From Streptomyces sp. TRM68367 (GTDB lineage Bacteria; Actinomycetota; Actinomycetes; Streptomycetales; Streptomycetaceae), in the NCBI RefSeq assembly GCF_014495685.1, contig NZ_JACTVI010000044.1:20507-66661 (forward strand): DNA of 46,155 bases, read 5' to 3'. The notes beneath the pieces were generated by a model. It was not told where the DNA came from. It made no database searches and saw only the letters and a list, made by a program, of their open reading frames with translations. This document shows, one piece after another, positions 24,045 through 32,302 of the stretch (positions are counted from its first letter, which is position 1; each line of letters begins with the position of its first letter). Made by a program: the position numbers and the translations under genes.

Positions 24045-24075
24045 TCAGATGCTCTATCCGTTAAGCTACGAGTGC
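24003..24075 (-). tRNA. tRNA-Arg(ACG)
   Basis: This is a 73-base tRNA on the minus strand without encoded CCA. The acceptor stem GCACTCG/CGAGTGC, the D arm, the anticodon stem TCTGA/TCAGA with loop CTACGGA (anticodon ACG) and the T arm with GGTTCGAATCC are complete. A34 of this tRNA is the substrate of the tadA product encoded at 3381. It is an integration hot spot: its 3' part is duplicated at 23311-23352. Confidence 0.97.
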
Positions 24076-24233
24076 TTGTTTCTCTTTGTTTCTGCGCCGC
24101 TTCCGTCCCTTCCGGCCCGCTCGCGGCGACAGGAAGAACATTACATGACTGCCGCCGCCATGTGAAATCCGTTTGCCATACCCCTTGTGACCTGCGGAAA
24201 CGGGTGTGCGGGCGGGTGTCTGCCGGGGAACCG

Positions 24234-24264
24234 CGAAGCCCCGGTCGGGTGGACCGGGGCTTCG
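24234..24264 (-). terminator. Hairpin beyond the tRNA-Ser(GCT) fragment
   Basis: CGAAGCCCCGGTC (24234-24246) pairs perfectly with GACCGGGGCTTCG (24252-24264) around GGGTG. It is positioned as the native terminator of the tRNA-Ser whose 3' end lies at 24276. Confidence 0.85.
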
Positions 24265-24275
24265 GTGACCAAGTG

Positions 24276-24335
24276 CGGAGGCGGAGGGATTTGAACCCTC
24301 GATGGGCTTTAAGACCCAAACCGCATTAGCAGTGT
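24276..24335 (-). pseudogene. 3' fragment of tRNA-Ser(GCT): attachment-site half
   Basis: On the minus strand the sequence runs CTGCTAA (anticodon loop, GCT), TGCGG, a class II variable arm, the T arm GAGGGTTCAAATCCCTC and acceptor CGCCTCCG. The 5' half of the tRNA is absent: right of about 24335 unrelated DNA begins. A tRNA cut at the anticodon loop with its 3' half left behind is the standard scar of a tyrosine-recombinase element, and the complete tRNA is then expected at the far end of the element. No complete copy lies in this window. Confidence 0.85.
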
Positions 24336-24450
24336 GCTGGGTCTCGTCCGAGCATGATCCACGGCGTCCGACGGTGACCCGTTTCCCCAGCTCAGCATGG
24401 GTGTCCGTCGGACCTGGACGGACGGCGTCCGAACGCGGTCCGCGCTCTTG

Positions 24451-24483
24451 GTGCCATCCGTGTGCCATCTGCGTGCCGTCAAC
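24451..24483 (+). repeat. Three 11-nt direct repeats, putative integrase arm sites
   Basis: GTGCCATCCGT, GTGCCATCTGC and GTGCCGTCAAC follow each other with an exact 11-base period at 24451, 24462 and 24473. They lie about 115 bases inside the tRNA-Ser border. Similar GTGCC units recur at 39420-39441. Arm-type sites of phage-like integrases have this look. Confidence 0.7.
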
Positions 24484-24754
24484 TCAGGCCCGCCTGAGGG
24501 GCCTTGACCTTGGGGTTCTTGGATGGCCGACCTCCCTTGCGGGCGCGGCGTTCGGAGAGTTCCCGCTCGGCGGCTTCCAGGGCGGCAATGTCCTCGGCGT
24601 CGCCGTGGGCGCGGATGTCGGCCCGCACGTGCTCCACCAGGAGCGCCGTCCGGTCGGTGTTCAACCGGGTTGCGACGCGACCGTACGCATCCCACATGAC
24701 GCGCGGGATGCGGAACCGCGTGCTGAACGTGTGGTCGTCGCTCTCGACTGCCAT
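24479..24754 (-). CDS. Putative ribbon-helix-helix regulator of the mobile island
   Basis: The 91-residue protein starts MAVESDDHTFSTRFRIPRVM after GAGGGAGAGG. The first 50 residues fit a ribbon-helix-helix DNA-binding fold (STRFRIPRVMWDAYGRVATR, then LNTDRTALLVEHVRADIRAH), and the tail is basic (RRARKGGRPSKNPKVKAPQ). Such proteins act as dimers on short palindromes. A perfect palindrome lies just upstream at 24803-24836, suggesting autoregulation and control of the divergent transfer genes. It is the first gene inside the element border. The fold assignment is from pattern only. Confidence 0.7.
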   Translation of the reverse strand: MAVESDDHTFSTRFRIPRVMWDAYGRVATRLNTDRTALLVEHVRADIRAHGDAEDIAALEAAERELSERRARKGGRPSKNPKVKAPQAGLS

Positions 24755-24802
24755 CGCCTCTCCCTCTCGTGTTCCCACGCGGATTGTGGCACGCCTTATT
24801 GC

Positions 24803-24836
24803 GTGGGTACACAGTTTCTCATTACTGTGTACCCAC
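24803..24836. promoter_or_regulatory. Perfect 13-bp palindromic operator
   Basis: GTGGGTACACAGT (24803-24815) is the exact inverse of ACTGTGTACCCAC (24824-24836), with an eight-base AT-rich centre. It lies 50 bases upstream of the RHH-like gene and 100 bases before the first plus-strand small gene, so it can control both directions. No run of T follows, which argues against a terminator. Confidence 0.75.
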
Positions 24837-24934
24837 ACGGTTAATCCGGTCCCGGAAACAGGGACGGCCCCGGCGCGGTGCTCCAACACCGGCCGGGGCC
24901 TGACGGACCACCTGACTCAACCAGGAGACCCGCT

Positions 24935-25307
24935 GTGCAGAACCGTACCGCCCGTACCCACCGCGCCAAGCTGCGCGCCGTCCTACGAAACCGCACCCCG
25001 CACCCACCGCGCCGCCGCCCGACTGGCCCGCCGTGGTGTCGCCACCCTCGCCGGTCACGCCGTGGCCGCTGGCCTGACCATCCGAGAGGCGCGCTCCGCC
25101 GTCGGCACCATGCGTAAGGTGGCCGCCCGCCTCGCGGTGGAAGGCACCCCGGGCCGGTCCCACAGCGGCCGCGCCAAGGCACGCGACTGCCGCCGCTACA
25201 CCCCGGCCGAGGTCGCCGTCATCGCCACCGCTTACCGCTCGCGGAAGCCCGCTTACAAGGTCCTGGCCGCCAACCTCGTGCGCGCCGGTCTGGTGGCCGC
25301 CGCGTGA
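24935..25307 (+). pseudogene. Small basic island protein, frameshifted
   Basis: GTG 24935 follows AGGAG at ideal spacing and begins MQNRTARTHRAKLRAVLRNR. The conserved body, HRAAARLARRGVATLAGHAV, AAGLTIREARSAVGTMRKVA and CRRYTPAEVAVIATAYRSRK, lies in another frame from about 24985 to 25307 and has no start of its own. A single frame change near 24985 would join them. The reconstructed protein is a basic helix-rich protein of the sort found beside spdB in actinomycete integrative elements. The end overlaps the next gene by GTGA. Either a mutation or a recoding event separates the halves. Confidence 0.6.
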
Positions 25308-25450
25308 CCCGCACCAACACCCAGCACCAGGCGCCTGCGCGGCGCCTGGTCGCCGCCGGGCTCATCCTTCGCGGCCCCCGCAGGACCCTGCGCATGACCG
25401 TGACCGAGGCAGGCGTAACCGGCACCCTCCGCGCGGAGGTGACCCGGTGA
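25304..25450 (+). CDS. Small overlapping ORF, 48 aa
   Basis: This starts at the GTG that overlaps the preceding TGA and reads MTRTNTQHQAPARRLVAAGL, ending GTLRAEVTR. Its own stop overlaps the GTG of the next gene (GTGA at 25447), so three genes form a chain of four-base overlaps. This arrangement strongly supports translation despite the short length. The product is basic and of unknown function. Confidence 0.6.
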   Translation: MTRTNTQHQAPARRLVAAGLILRGPRRTLRMTVTEAGVTGTLRAEVTR

Positions 25451-25701
25451 CCGCCGTCGATGAGCCCCTGTACGGGGCGGCAGCCGCCGAGATTGGCGCG
25501 CAGCTCCGGGCGACCACCCTCGACGTGGAGCGGCTCGCCGTCGAGGCCGGCGCCATCGTCCTGAACGACCGGACGCTCCCCCGGCACGCCCCGGCCCGCG
25601 TCGCCCAGCTCGACGGGCGCCTGCTGATCGTGTTCGCCGAGGAAGTCAGCCCGGCCGAGCGCGCCGCGTTCATCCGCCGCGCGCTGTACCCGAGCGACTG
25701 A
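25447..25701 (+). CDS. Small island protein of 84 aa, unknown function
   Basis: The protein starts MTAVDEPLYGAAAAEIGAQL and shows an alpha/beta pattern with a C-terminal LLIVFAEEVSPAERAAFIRR segment. It has no membrane segment or recognised motif. It is coupled to the upstream gene by a GTGA overlap and precedes spdB by 60 bases, so it belongs to the transfer operon. Confidence 0.7.
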   Translation: MTAVDEPLYGAAAAEIGAQLRATTLDVERLAVEAGAIVLNDRTLPRHAPARVAQLDGRLLIVFAEEVSPAERAAFIRRALYPSD

Positions 25702-25762
25702 CCACACCCCCACACCGGCCCCGGGCCTACCGCCCGGGGCCGCCGAAGGAGTACCGCTGAGC

Positions 25763-26944
25763 ATGAACCGCACCAGTAAGGCCCTCGCCGCCGTCCGGGC
25801 GGTGAACCCGTTCGCCGCCGTCGAGCGGCTGCTGACCCTCGTCTCTCTCGGCCTGGTCGCTGCCACCGTCGGCGGGCACCTCGGCCCCCTCATGGGGCTG
25901 CACGGGCCAGCCGGGACGGTCGTAGGCTGGTCCGCCGCACTCGTCTTCGATGCGCTGTGGATCGGCGCCCTGAAACTGTCCGAGACCGCGATACGGCAGC
26001 GCTCGACACGGGGCACGGTCGTGATGCTCGCCGTGTCCGTGGCGGCCGTGGCCGTTTCCACAGGGACGCTGCTCGTCCTCGGGCATGCCGCGGTGTACGC
26101 GTTCACGCCGGTCGTCGCCCTCGTGTTCATGGTGCTGCGGCTTTTCGCTGAGAACGTCCTCGCCGACGCCGAGACGACGGCCCTGATCGCCGCGCAGTCC
26201 GCCGCGGACCGCAACGCGCGCGCCCTGGCCCGCGCGCGGGCGCGTCACCTGCGGGTCGACATCGAGACCGGCGTCATCACCGAGACGGCCGAGCACCTCG
26301 CGCTCATGCGTCGGGACATCGTGCGGGCCGAGGTGCTGACCGAGGCTGACGCGCAGGTCGCCAAAGCGCGCGCCAAGGCTCAGAAGCGGCTCACCGACGC
26401 CGACCAGAAGCACGGCCAGGCTGCGCGGCTGTACCTCGACCGTGGTCTGTCTGCGGAGCCGTCACGGGCCGCTGTGACGGGCGGTGCCGTCACGGCCCAT
26501 GCCGAGGTCGTCACGCAGGTCACTGCCTCTTCTGCGCTCCCGTGCGCCCCTGTCGTCACGGTTGACGATGGCGGCCCCGAGCCGGTCGACGGCGGCCCTC
26601 AGACGGCCGGTCACGAGGCGGACGACCTGGCCGACGAGACGGACGCTCACGACGCCGAGGCAGCCCGCGACCCGGCGCCCATCGACAACCCGATGACGTT
26701 GGAAGAGCTTGCCGCCGTCGCCGGGGTCGACGTCCCCGAGCCCGGCATCACCCTGACCGACGAACAGATCACGGTGGTGCTGCGGTGGCTCCGGTACGAC
26801 ATGGAGCCGCCCCGGTCCTTCAACCAGGCGCGCGAGGCGTATCGAAAGGCCGGGTTCAAGGGCGCCGAGAACCGCATCCGCCCTCTATGGGCGCTGATCG
26901 AGGCGGCCGAGGCGGAGCTGAGCGCGGCGGGCACCGAGGACTGA
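25763..26944 (+). CDS. spdB: SpdB-like DUF2637 transfer-associated membrane protein
   Basis: The 393-residue protein starts MNRTSKALAAVRAVNPFAAV. Four hydrophobic helices lie between residues 22 and 125 (for example LTLVSLGLVAATVGGHLGPL and VVMLAVSVAAVAVSTGTLLV), the DUF2637/SpdB pattern. A long charged cytosolic part follows, rich in Ala/Arg helices (RNARALARARARHLRVDIET) and ending with a small winged-helix-like domain (LTDEQITVVLRWLRYDMEPP). SpdB proteins support intramycelial spread of Streptomyces conjugative elements together with TraB. A hairpin separates it from traB. The symbol is by family resemblance. Confidence 0.82.
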   Translation: MNRTSKALAAVRAVNPFAAVERLLTLVSLGLVAATVGGHLGPLMGLHGPAGTVVGWSAALVFDALWIGALKLSETAIRQRSTRGTVVMLAVSVAAVAVSTGTLLVLGHAAVYAFTPVVALVFMVLRLFAENVLADAETTALIAAQSAADRNARALARARARHLRVDIETGVITETAEHLALMRRDIVRAEVLTEADAQVAKARAKAQKRLTDADQKHGQAARLYLDRGLSAEPSRAAVTGGAVTAHAEVVTQVTASSALPCAPVVTVDDGGPEPVDGGPQTAGHEADDLADETDAHDAEAARDPAPIDNPMTLEELAAVAGVDVPEPGITLTDEQITVVLRWLRYDMEPPRSFNQAREAYRKAGFKGAENRIRPLWALIEAAEAELSAAGTED

Positions 26945-26968
26945 CCCGAGTGCGGAAGCGATAGGGCG

Positions 26969-26991
26969 CCGCCCCGAAGGAAGCGGGGCGG
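26969..26991 (+). terminator. Hairpin between spdB and traB
   Basis: CCGCCCCG (26969-26976) pairs with CGGGGCGG (26984-26991) around a seven-base loop, shortly after the spdB stop. It may attenuate traB expression. Confidence 0.6.
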
Positions 26992-27105
26992 TACCGCGCT
27001 CCGGATCGCCCCCGGCCATCCGCTGGCGTCTGCCGCGCCCGCCGGGACCGAGCCACACCCCACCTACCCGCGTTGGTCACGCCCTGTAAGCAAGAATCGG
27101 AGCAA

Positions 27106-29155
27106 ATGACCATGAACCCGACCGGAACTATATGGACCGTCACGAACCCATCTGACCCCGGGCGAAGCACCCCGGGGGAAGGTCCTCCTTCGTGGGAGCG
27201 GACCCCGGACCCCGATCACTCTTCGTACACGTCGACGGCGCGGCCCCGCCTAGGAAACGATGACCGCGCCGCCTCGACCAGCACCCAGCAGGACGCCGGC
27301 ACCGAGGACGGTACCGCCTCGCTCGTCGAGCGGGTGAGTGCCTCTCTGGCCAAGATTCACGAGACGACGACGGTCGCCCTCGACGCCTCTACGCCGCACT
27401 TCAAGCTGTTCGCCGAGACCTGGCGGGAGATCGCCACGGAGCGCCGGAACAAGCGCACCCCGCAGTCCGCCGAGCGGCTCAGCAACGCCGTGAAGGGTCT
27501 GAACAAGGCACGCCGAGACGAGAAGACCGCCAGGGCGCAGCTCGCCGCCGCGCGGGAGAACAGCGGCTTCTTCGGGTCGCTGTCGGTCCGCCGCAGCGTG
27601 TCGGCTGCTCGGTCTGCTCGCCGTGCTGCTGCGAAGGAAGCCCGGGAAGCCCGCCGAGAGTTTCCCGAGCTGCTGCACAAGGTGGTCGCGCGCGTGCACG
27701 TCGCCCACACCGCGGCGACCGGCCTCGCCTCGCTCGCGCTCCACTCGCCGTGGCCGGTGCCCGGCTCGGCGACGGCCGCCGCCGCGATGTACGGCGCGCT
27801 GTGGCTCGGCTCGCGTGACCTGCCGCCCGAGCACGGCACCGGGGATCTGGTCCCGAACGCCGAAGAGGTCGCGCTCATGGAGCGGCTCGACCCGGCGCAC
27901 TGGGCTGCGCACTGCGAGGCGCGCGGGCTCAAGGACACACTGACGACGCCGCCGAGGCTGACGCCGTCCGGGCTTCAGGTGAAGGTGCGGCTCGACGGCA
28001 CATGGACGCCGGACAAGCTGCGCGCGGCCGAGCAGCAGGTTCGGGCGCTGCTGCGGATGCGCGAGGCGACGCGGCTTGAGGTCCGGCCCGGCAAGACCGG
28101 CGGTTGGGCGCGGCTGACGCTGCGGACGAGGACGGCGGCCGACGGCGTTGACCTGAACTGGACGCCGGACAAGGTCGGCGTGGGCGTCGACACGGTTACG
28201 GGTGCGCCCGTCGTTCTGCCGGTCGCCGAGGGGCGCCTAGTGGCGGGCGCGCGCGGCTCCGGTAAGTCGGTGCTGCTGCGGCCGGACCTTGCACGTCTCG
28301 TCATTGACCCGTTGTCGGCGCTGGTCATGGTCGACATGAAGCGGATCGAGGGCGCGCTGTGGCGGCACTGCGCGCGCGTCGCCGTCATGCCGGACGAGAT
28401 CGAGGCGGTTGCCGCCGAGCTGGTCGCCGAGATGTACGAGCGGACGGCACTGCTCGAGGAGTCGGGCCGCGCCACGTGGACGCCGACGCCGGAGCGGCCC
28501 CGGATCATCCTGCTCGTCGACGAGGGCGCCGAAGTGCTCGCGTCGGTCAAGGGCGCCATGCCAAACCTGTCCACGCTCGCCAGGCTCGGCCGCGCCCTTG
28601 GCCGCGTGCTGCGACGTGCGGGTAGGTCTGTCCGTGGCGACGCCGACTGAGGCACAGACGGTGTTCGGCGTGCCCGGGTGGCCGGCCGATCGGCTGCCGA
28701 AGCGGGGATGGTTCCTGGCGATGCTGCCGGACGGCAGCCGCGGGGCGACGCAGGCCCGATCGTGGTTCGTCTCGGACGAGCAGATTCGTTCCTTCCCGCC
28801 GCGGGCGCCTTGGTCGCGCTCGTCCCCGGGCGGGGGCGCTCCGACTCCTCCGCCGTCGACCCCGCCGTCTGGTGGCCGTCCCGTGTTGGTGCTCGTCGAG
28901 CCGCTCGCGGCAGACTCGTCCGCGCCCGTGCCGGTGCCCAAGCAGGAGACCGAGGCGCGCGACGATGCGGACACGGTCCTTCTCGCCGAACTGCGCGCGG
29001 GTGGCCCACGCACACAGACCGGCCTCGCCAAGGCGAGCGGTGTTGCCAAGGCGACGACCGCGCGGGCGCTCGCCCGGCTCGTCAAGGCGGGGAAGGTGGC
29101 AGAGGTCGAGGGCGGCCGGTACGCGGCGGCCGAGGACGAGGCGTCGTCATGCTGA
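27106..29155 (+). pseudogene. traB: TraB-type FtsK/SpoIIIE DNA translocase, internally deleted and frameshifted
   Basis: TraB moves double-stranded DNA between hyphae. From ATG 27106 (CGGAG upstream) the frame runs to a TGA at 28648-28650. It shows the N-terminal membrane-associated part, Walker A GARGSGKSVLLRP, VMVDMKRIEGALW and Walker B IILLVDEGAEVL, then LSTLARLGRA. There it should continue with the 'W.TQKP' region, which is absent. The downstream part VRVGLSVATPTEAQTVFGVP, GWPADRLPKRGWFLAMLPDG and the C-terminal DNA-recognition winged helix TQTGLAKASGVAKATTARAL sit in another frame up to 29155. A deletion near 28595 explains both. The protein is not expected to work. Confidence 0.82.
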
Positions 29156-29247
29156 GCGGGACCGAGCCCGCCGCGCCGGCCTCTACGGTCGGCGCGGCGG
29201 GCGCCGTCGACCATGACGGGCACCCGCCCTGGTCGACGTCGAGATGA
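29149..29247 (+). pseudogene. Truncated start of the gene after traB
   Basis: ATG 29149 overlaps the traB TGA and reads MLSGTEPAAPASTVGAAGAV before a TGA at 29245-29247. Shifting frame extends it to HPPLVDVEMTVAPTIL-like sequence. It is probably the beginning of the next transfer-operon gene, cut off when the nucleotidyltransferase segment joined. Confidence 0.4.
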
Positions 29248-29345
29248 CCGTCGCTCCGACCATCCTCGACAGCGACACCCGTCCTGTCGCATCCAAAGGA
29301 AATCGTTCGCTGCCCGAGGCGGGCGCTTCTATCCTGCATCGGGTG

Positions 29346-29837
29346 ATGACAGCCGATGACGTGTTGTTCGTCCTGGCCCTGCTGCGGCGCGCGAAGGTGG
29401 ATGTCTGGATCGGCGGAGGATGGGGGATCGACGCTCTGATCGGCGAGCAGACCCGAGACCACCGCGATCTGGACTTGATGCACCGGCAAGACCAGGAAGC
29501 CGCTGTGCTGGCAGCCCTCTCGGCGGAAAGATTCGTGGAGAGCCTGAACTGGAGGCCCATCCGATTCGTCCTGACGGCTCCGGACGGCCGAGAGATCGAC
29601 CTTCATCCGTTGGTCTTCTCCGATGACGGCTCAGCAGTGCAGGCGTCACCCGAACCGCAGCGTCCTTTCACCTATCCCTCCGCGTGCTTCGTGACGGGGA
29701 CCATCCAGGGGACGCCTGTCCCGTGCTTGTCCGCCGAACAGCAGATCTACTTCCCCCAGGGATACGAACCATCGCAACGCGATCGGCACGACATGGCACA
29801 ACTCCGCCGCACCTTCGGGATCGCCACACACTTTTGA
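29346..29837 (+). CDS. ANT(2'')-like aminoglycoside/lincosamide nucleotidyltransferase
   Basis: The 163-residue protein starts MTADDVLFVLALLRRAKVDV. It carries the nucleotidyltransferase signature WIGGGWGIDALIGEQTRDHR and DLDL (metal-binding Asp pair), then REIDLHPLVF with the third acidic residue, and an end PCLSAEQQIYFPQGYEP. This is the Aminoglyc_adenyl family that includes ANT(2'') and LinB-type enzymes, which transfer AMP to an antibiotic hydroxyl. Length is close to the family's 170-180. A possible -10 TATCCT (29332) is so close that the mRNA would start at or near the ATG, implying leaderless translation. The substrate is unproven. Confidence 0.82.
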   Translation: MTADDVLFVLALLRRAKVDVWIGGGWGIDALIGEQTRDHRDLDLMHRQDQEAAVLAALSAERFVESLNWRPIRFVLTAPDGREIDLHPLVFSDDGSAVQASPEPQRPFTYPSACFVTGTIQGTPVPCLSAEQQIYFPQGYEPSQRDRHDMAQLRRTFGIATHF

Positions 29838-29840
29838 CCC

Positions 29841-29868
29841 GTGTCGACGAACCAAGAATCTTCGACAC
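29841..29868 (+). terminator. Short inverted repeat after the nucleotidyltransferase
   Basis: GTGTCGA (29841-29847) and TCGACAC (29862-29868) are inverted copies around 14 bases, four bases after the stop codon. It is a weak terminator candidate. Confidence 0.45.
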
Positions 29869-29898
29869 CAATCGAGGAAGCCAGCACCCGAGGCGGCG

Positions 29899-30762
29899 TC
29901 AAAGCTCACCGACATGCGCCCGCCCGTTGTCGACGATCCAGAAGACGCGTTTCGCGCTGGCGTAGGGCTCGCTGGTCATGACCTGGGTGACCAGGTTCAT
30001 GCAGGGCACGATGCCGGTGGTGGGCTTGCAGCGCCCGAGGACGCGGGCGTGGTGGACGTCGTAGGCGGCGAGGTAGGCCAGGGCGCCACCGCGTCGGTAC
30101 TCGTGGTTGACCCGCATGGCCCGGGCCCGTCCGGGGGCGAGGGTGGGGTGGCAGCGGCAGCGGGCCTGGATCGAGGTCTTCTCGTCGCTGGAGACCACGT
30201 ACTCGTCCGCGCCCAGCGGGACGCCGTCGAAGGTGCCGGCATACAGGTCCATAATGCGGGCGGTCTTGGGCCGGAACTTCGGATCGCGGATGAAGATCCA
30301 GGATCGGTACCGCCAGGGCTTGAGTGTGTCCTCGCGTAGCCAGCGACGGACGGTGGAGGCGGAGATCGAGCCGGCGATGCGGCGGACGACGACCTCACGT
30401 GCCAGTTCCGGGCACGACCAGCGCGACAGCGGGGTGCCGGTCTCGGCGGGCAGTTGGCAGGCCAGGGCCTTGACCTCGGCGACCTGCACCGGGGTGAAGC
30501 GTCGTGGACGGCCGCAGCGCCTGCGGTCGGCCAGGGCAGCCAGGCCGCCGTCGGCGAAGCGGACCCGCCAGGTGCTCACGGTGTCCAGGTGCACTCCCGT
30601 TGCGCGGGCGATCGCTGCGTTGCCCAGCCCCCGAGCAACCTGCAGCACGATCTGCGCCCGCAGGCGGTCACGGTGCGGGGTGCTGTGGCCGTAGGCCGCT
30701 TTCTTCAGCCGGTGCCGTTCGGCGGCGGTCAGGACGATCGGGCGCGCGGTGGCTACGGGCAA
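29899..30762 (-). pseudogene. IS630-family transposase, 3' truncated
   Basis: The frame gives 287 residues starting MPVATARPIVLTAAERHRLK. An HTH region follows (GLGNAAIARATGVHLDTVST, then WRVRFADGGLAALADRRRCG) and a second HTH (SWSCPEL-like, SISASTVRRWLREDTL). The DDE core has the first Asp in YVVSSDEKTSIQARCR and the second in VFWIVDNGRAHVG. It then ends with EL and stop, whereas family members continue about 80-100 residues to the third catalytic acid (region 'HASWLNQ.E'). The catalytic triad is therefore incomplete and the insertion sequence is dead. I could not find terminal inverted repeats, consistent with one end being lost. Confidence 0.8.
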
Positions 30763-30843
30763 GGCAGCAGGCCGTTCAGCAGAAGCGGATCAGGGCACCC
30801 GGAGCCTCCCGCATCCAGCCTGACTGTTGGCCGCCCAGGTCCA

Positions 30844-31941
30844 TCAGATGATGAACAAGCTGTCCGGCCCGCCGATCCGGCGGATCGCCTCCAGAGGATA
30901 CGGGGTCTGCCTGCTCTCAAAACGGAACTCGCGGTAGTAGTCCGTCATCACTGCGGCGATCGGGGCGTGGCGGATGAGGATCGCCGCGACCTGCGACGGA
31001 ATTCCCGTCGGAGGTTCCCCTCGGGCGCAGACGTGCACGAACGCGCTGCGCTCGTCCCGCTCATACCCGTACAGGGCGGTGGTGAGCCACTGCACCAGGT
31101 GGGTGACGGTGTAGCAGTGGTCATAGGTCTGGTGTTCGGCGAAGAAGTCGGCCTCCTCCTTCGACAGGTCGAACCGGGAGGAGATCGCGAGGCCGTAGTC
31201 CGTGAAGAACAGGCGCTGGCCGTCGGTGAGGATGTTCTGGAAGTGGCCATCGAGATGCAGGAGCCCGCGGGCGTTCATGAAAGAGGTTCCGGCCTCAAGT
31301 TCCTTTTCCACCATGGTGCATGCCTGCTCGGCCGTCTCATCGTCGGCTTTGACCTGAACGTCCAGCCAGTCGTGCAGGTTCTGCGGGATGTACTCAAGGA
31401 ACAGTGCGACGCTCGCCGAGGAGTCCCGCAGCGCCTCGATCCGGTGGCGCACCTGCGGTCCGCCTCCCCAGTAGGAGACAGCTTTCTCCACGTCGGCCAG
31501 TTGCTCGGGCAGCACCTGCCCGGGGTGCGGCAGCACCCGCCAGTGGTACATCAATGGAAAGCCCTCATGGTCCTGTGCGAGCACCCAGTTCGTCGTCATG
31601 GTGTGCACGGCCAACTCCCGCCAGGCCCCCCATCCCGGGCTTCCGGGAACCCCGAGGCCGGGATGGCAGAAGGTCGGTAGCCCGAAGAGGTTCGCCGTGG
31701 ATTGGACGTTCTCCGGCTGCCTTTCCAGATCGGTCAGCGGTAGCCGCTTAACGAAGACTGGGGTTCCGTCGACCTCCAGCAACGCTGAGGTCCCGCCGAT
31801 GCCAGAACCCATCGGCGTAGCCGTATCCACAAGGTCGCGCAGTTCGCGATCACTGCACAGCGCCAGCGATGTGGAGACGGCACTGTAGGCCGCCAAACGC
31901 GCACCACGCGACGCGTCGAAGCTCTCGCCGGCTACCTCCAC
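30844..31941 (-). CDS. Protein-kinase/APH-fold phosphotransferase
   Basis: The 365-residue protein starts at GTG, MEVAGESFDASRGARLAAYS, with AGAGAGG upstream. It has kinase-fold features: Gly-rich loop GSGIGGTSALLEVDGTPVFV ending in VKRL (ATP-binding Lys), the catalytic loop LLHLDGHFQNILTDG (HxDxHxxN) and FTDYGLA in place of DFG. The substrate is unknown; the family is found in streptomycete accessory regions and is not a classic Ser/Thr kinase. The frame extends further upstream as arginine/cysteine-rich sequence that I exclude. It lies between the dead transposase and an APH(6)-like kinase on the same strand. Confidence 0.75.
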   Translation of the reverse strand: MEVAGESFDASRGARLAAYSAVSTSLALCSDRELRDLVDTATPMGSGIGGTSALLEVDGTPVFVKRLPLTDLERQPENVQSTANLFGLPTFCHPGLGVPGSPGWGAWRELAVHTMTTNWVLAQDHEGFPLMYHWRVLPHPGQVLPEQLADVEKAVSYWGGGPQVRHRIEALRDSSASVALFLEYIPQNLHDWLDVQVKADDETAEQACTMVEKELEAGTSFMNARGLLHLDGHFQNILTDGQRLFFTDYGLAISSRFDLSKEEADFFAEHQTYDHCYTVTHLVQWLTTALYGYERDERSAFVHVCARGEPPTGIPSQVAAILIRHAPIAAVMTDYYREFRFESRQTPYPLEAIRRIGGPDSLFII

Positions 31942-32302
31942 CAGGGCACCAACCTCTCTGAAACACCTGGGCCCGTCCAAAGGGCGCGCACACGCGACGC
32001 GTAGCCCTGCGGTTCGTCCCCCTGGCGCGGGAGGGCATCCAGGACCCGTTTGTGAACACGGATCCGAACACCCTTTGGCCGCACTGTACGTGAAGATCGA
32101 TAACAAGGTCGGGCGAACACGATGCTCCGGCAGACCGCCACTGCTCAGCGGCTCGGATCTGGTCTGTCTCGCCGTGGTCGAGCTCCATCCGCACCGTCTT
32201 CGATGCCCGACCGCGAACACGCCGTCCAGGCCCAGGGGTCAACCCCCGAAGGACTTCCGGAGCCGACCACTTAGCACCCACCCCGACCAGCAAGATCACG
32301 AC
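31942..32302. other. Intergenic region with possible gene remnant
   Basis: No intact gene is seen. On the minus strand a frame at about 31935-32085 reads PKGVRIRVHKRVLDALPRQG and ends before the kinase start; it may be the tail of a lost gene. The kinase promoter should lie here. Confidence 0.35.

Noticed and set aside
24451..24483. Three regular repeats considered as a CRISPR array
   Set aside because: Units are 11 bases with no spacers and no cas genes are in the window; an integrase arm or iteron reading fits better.
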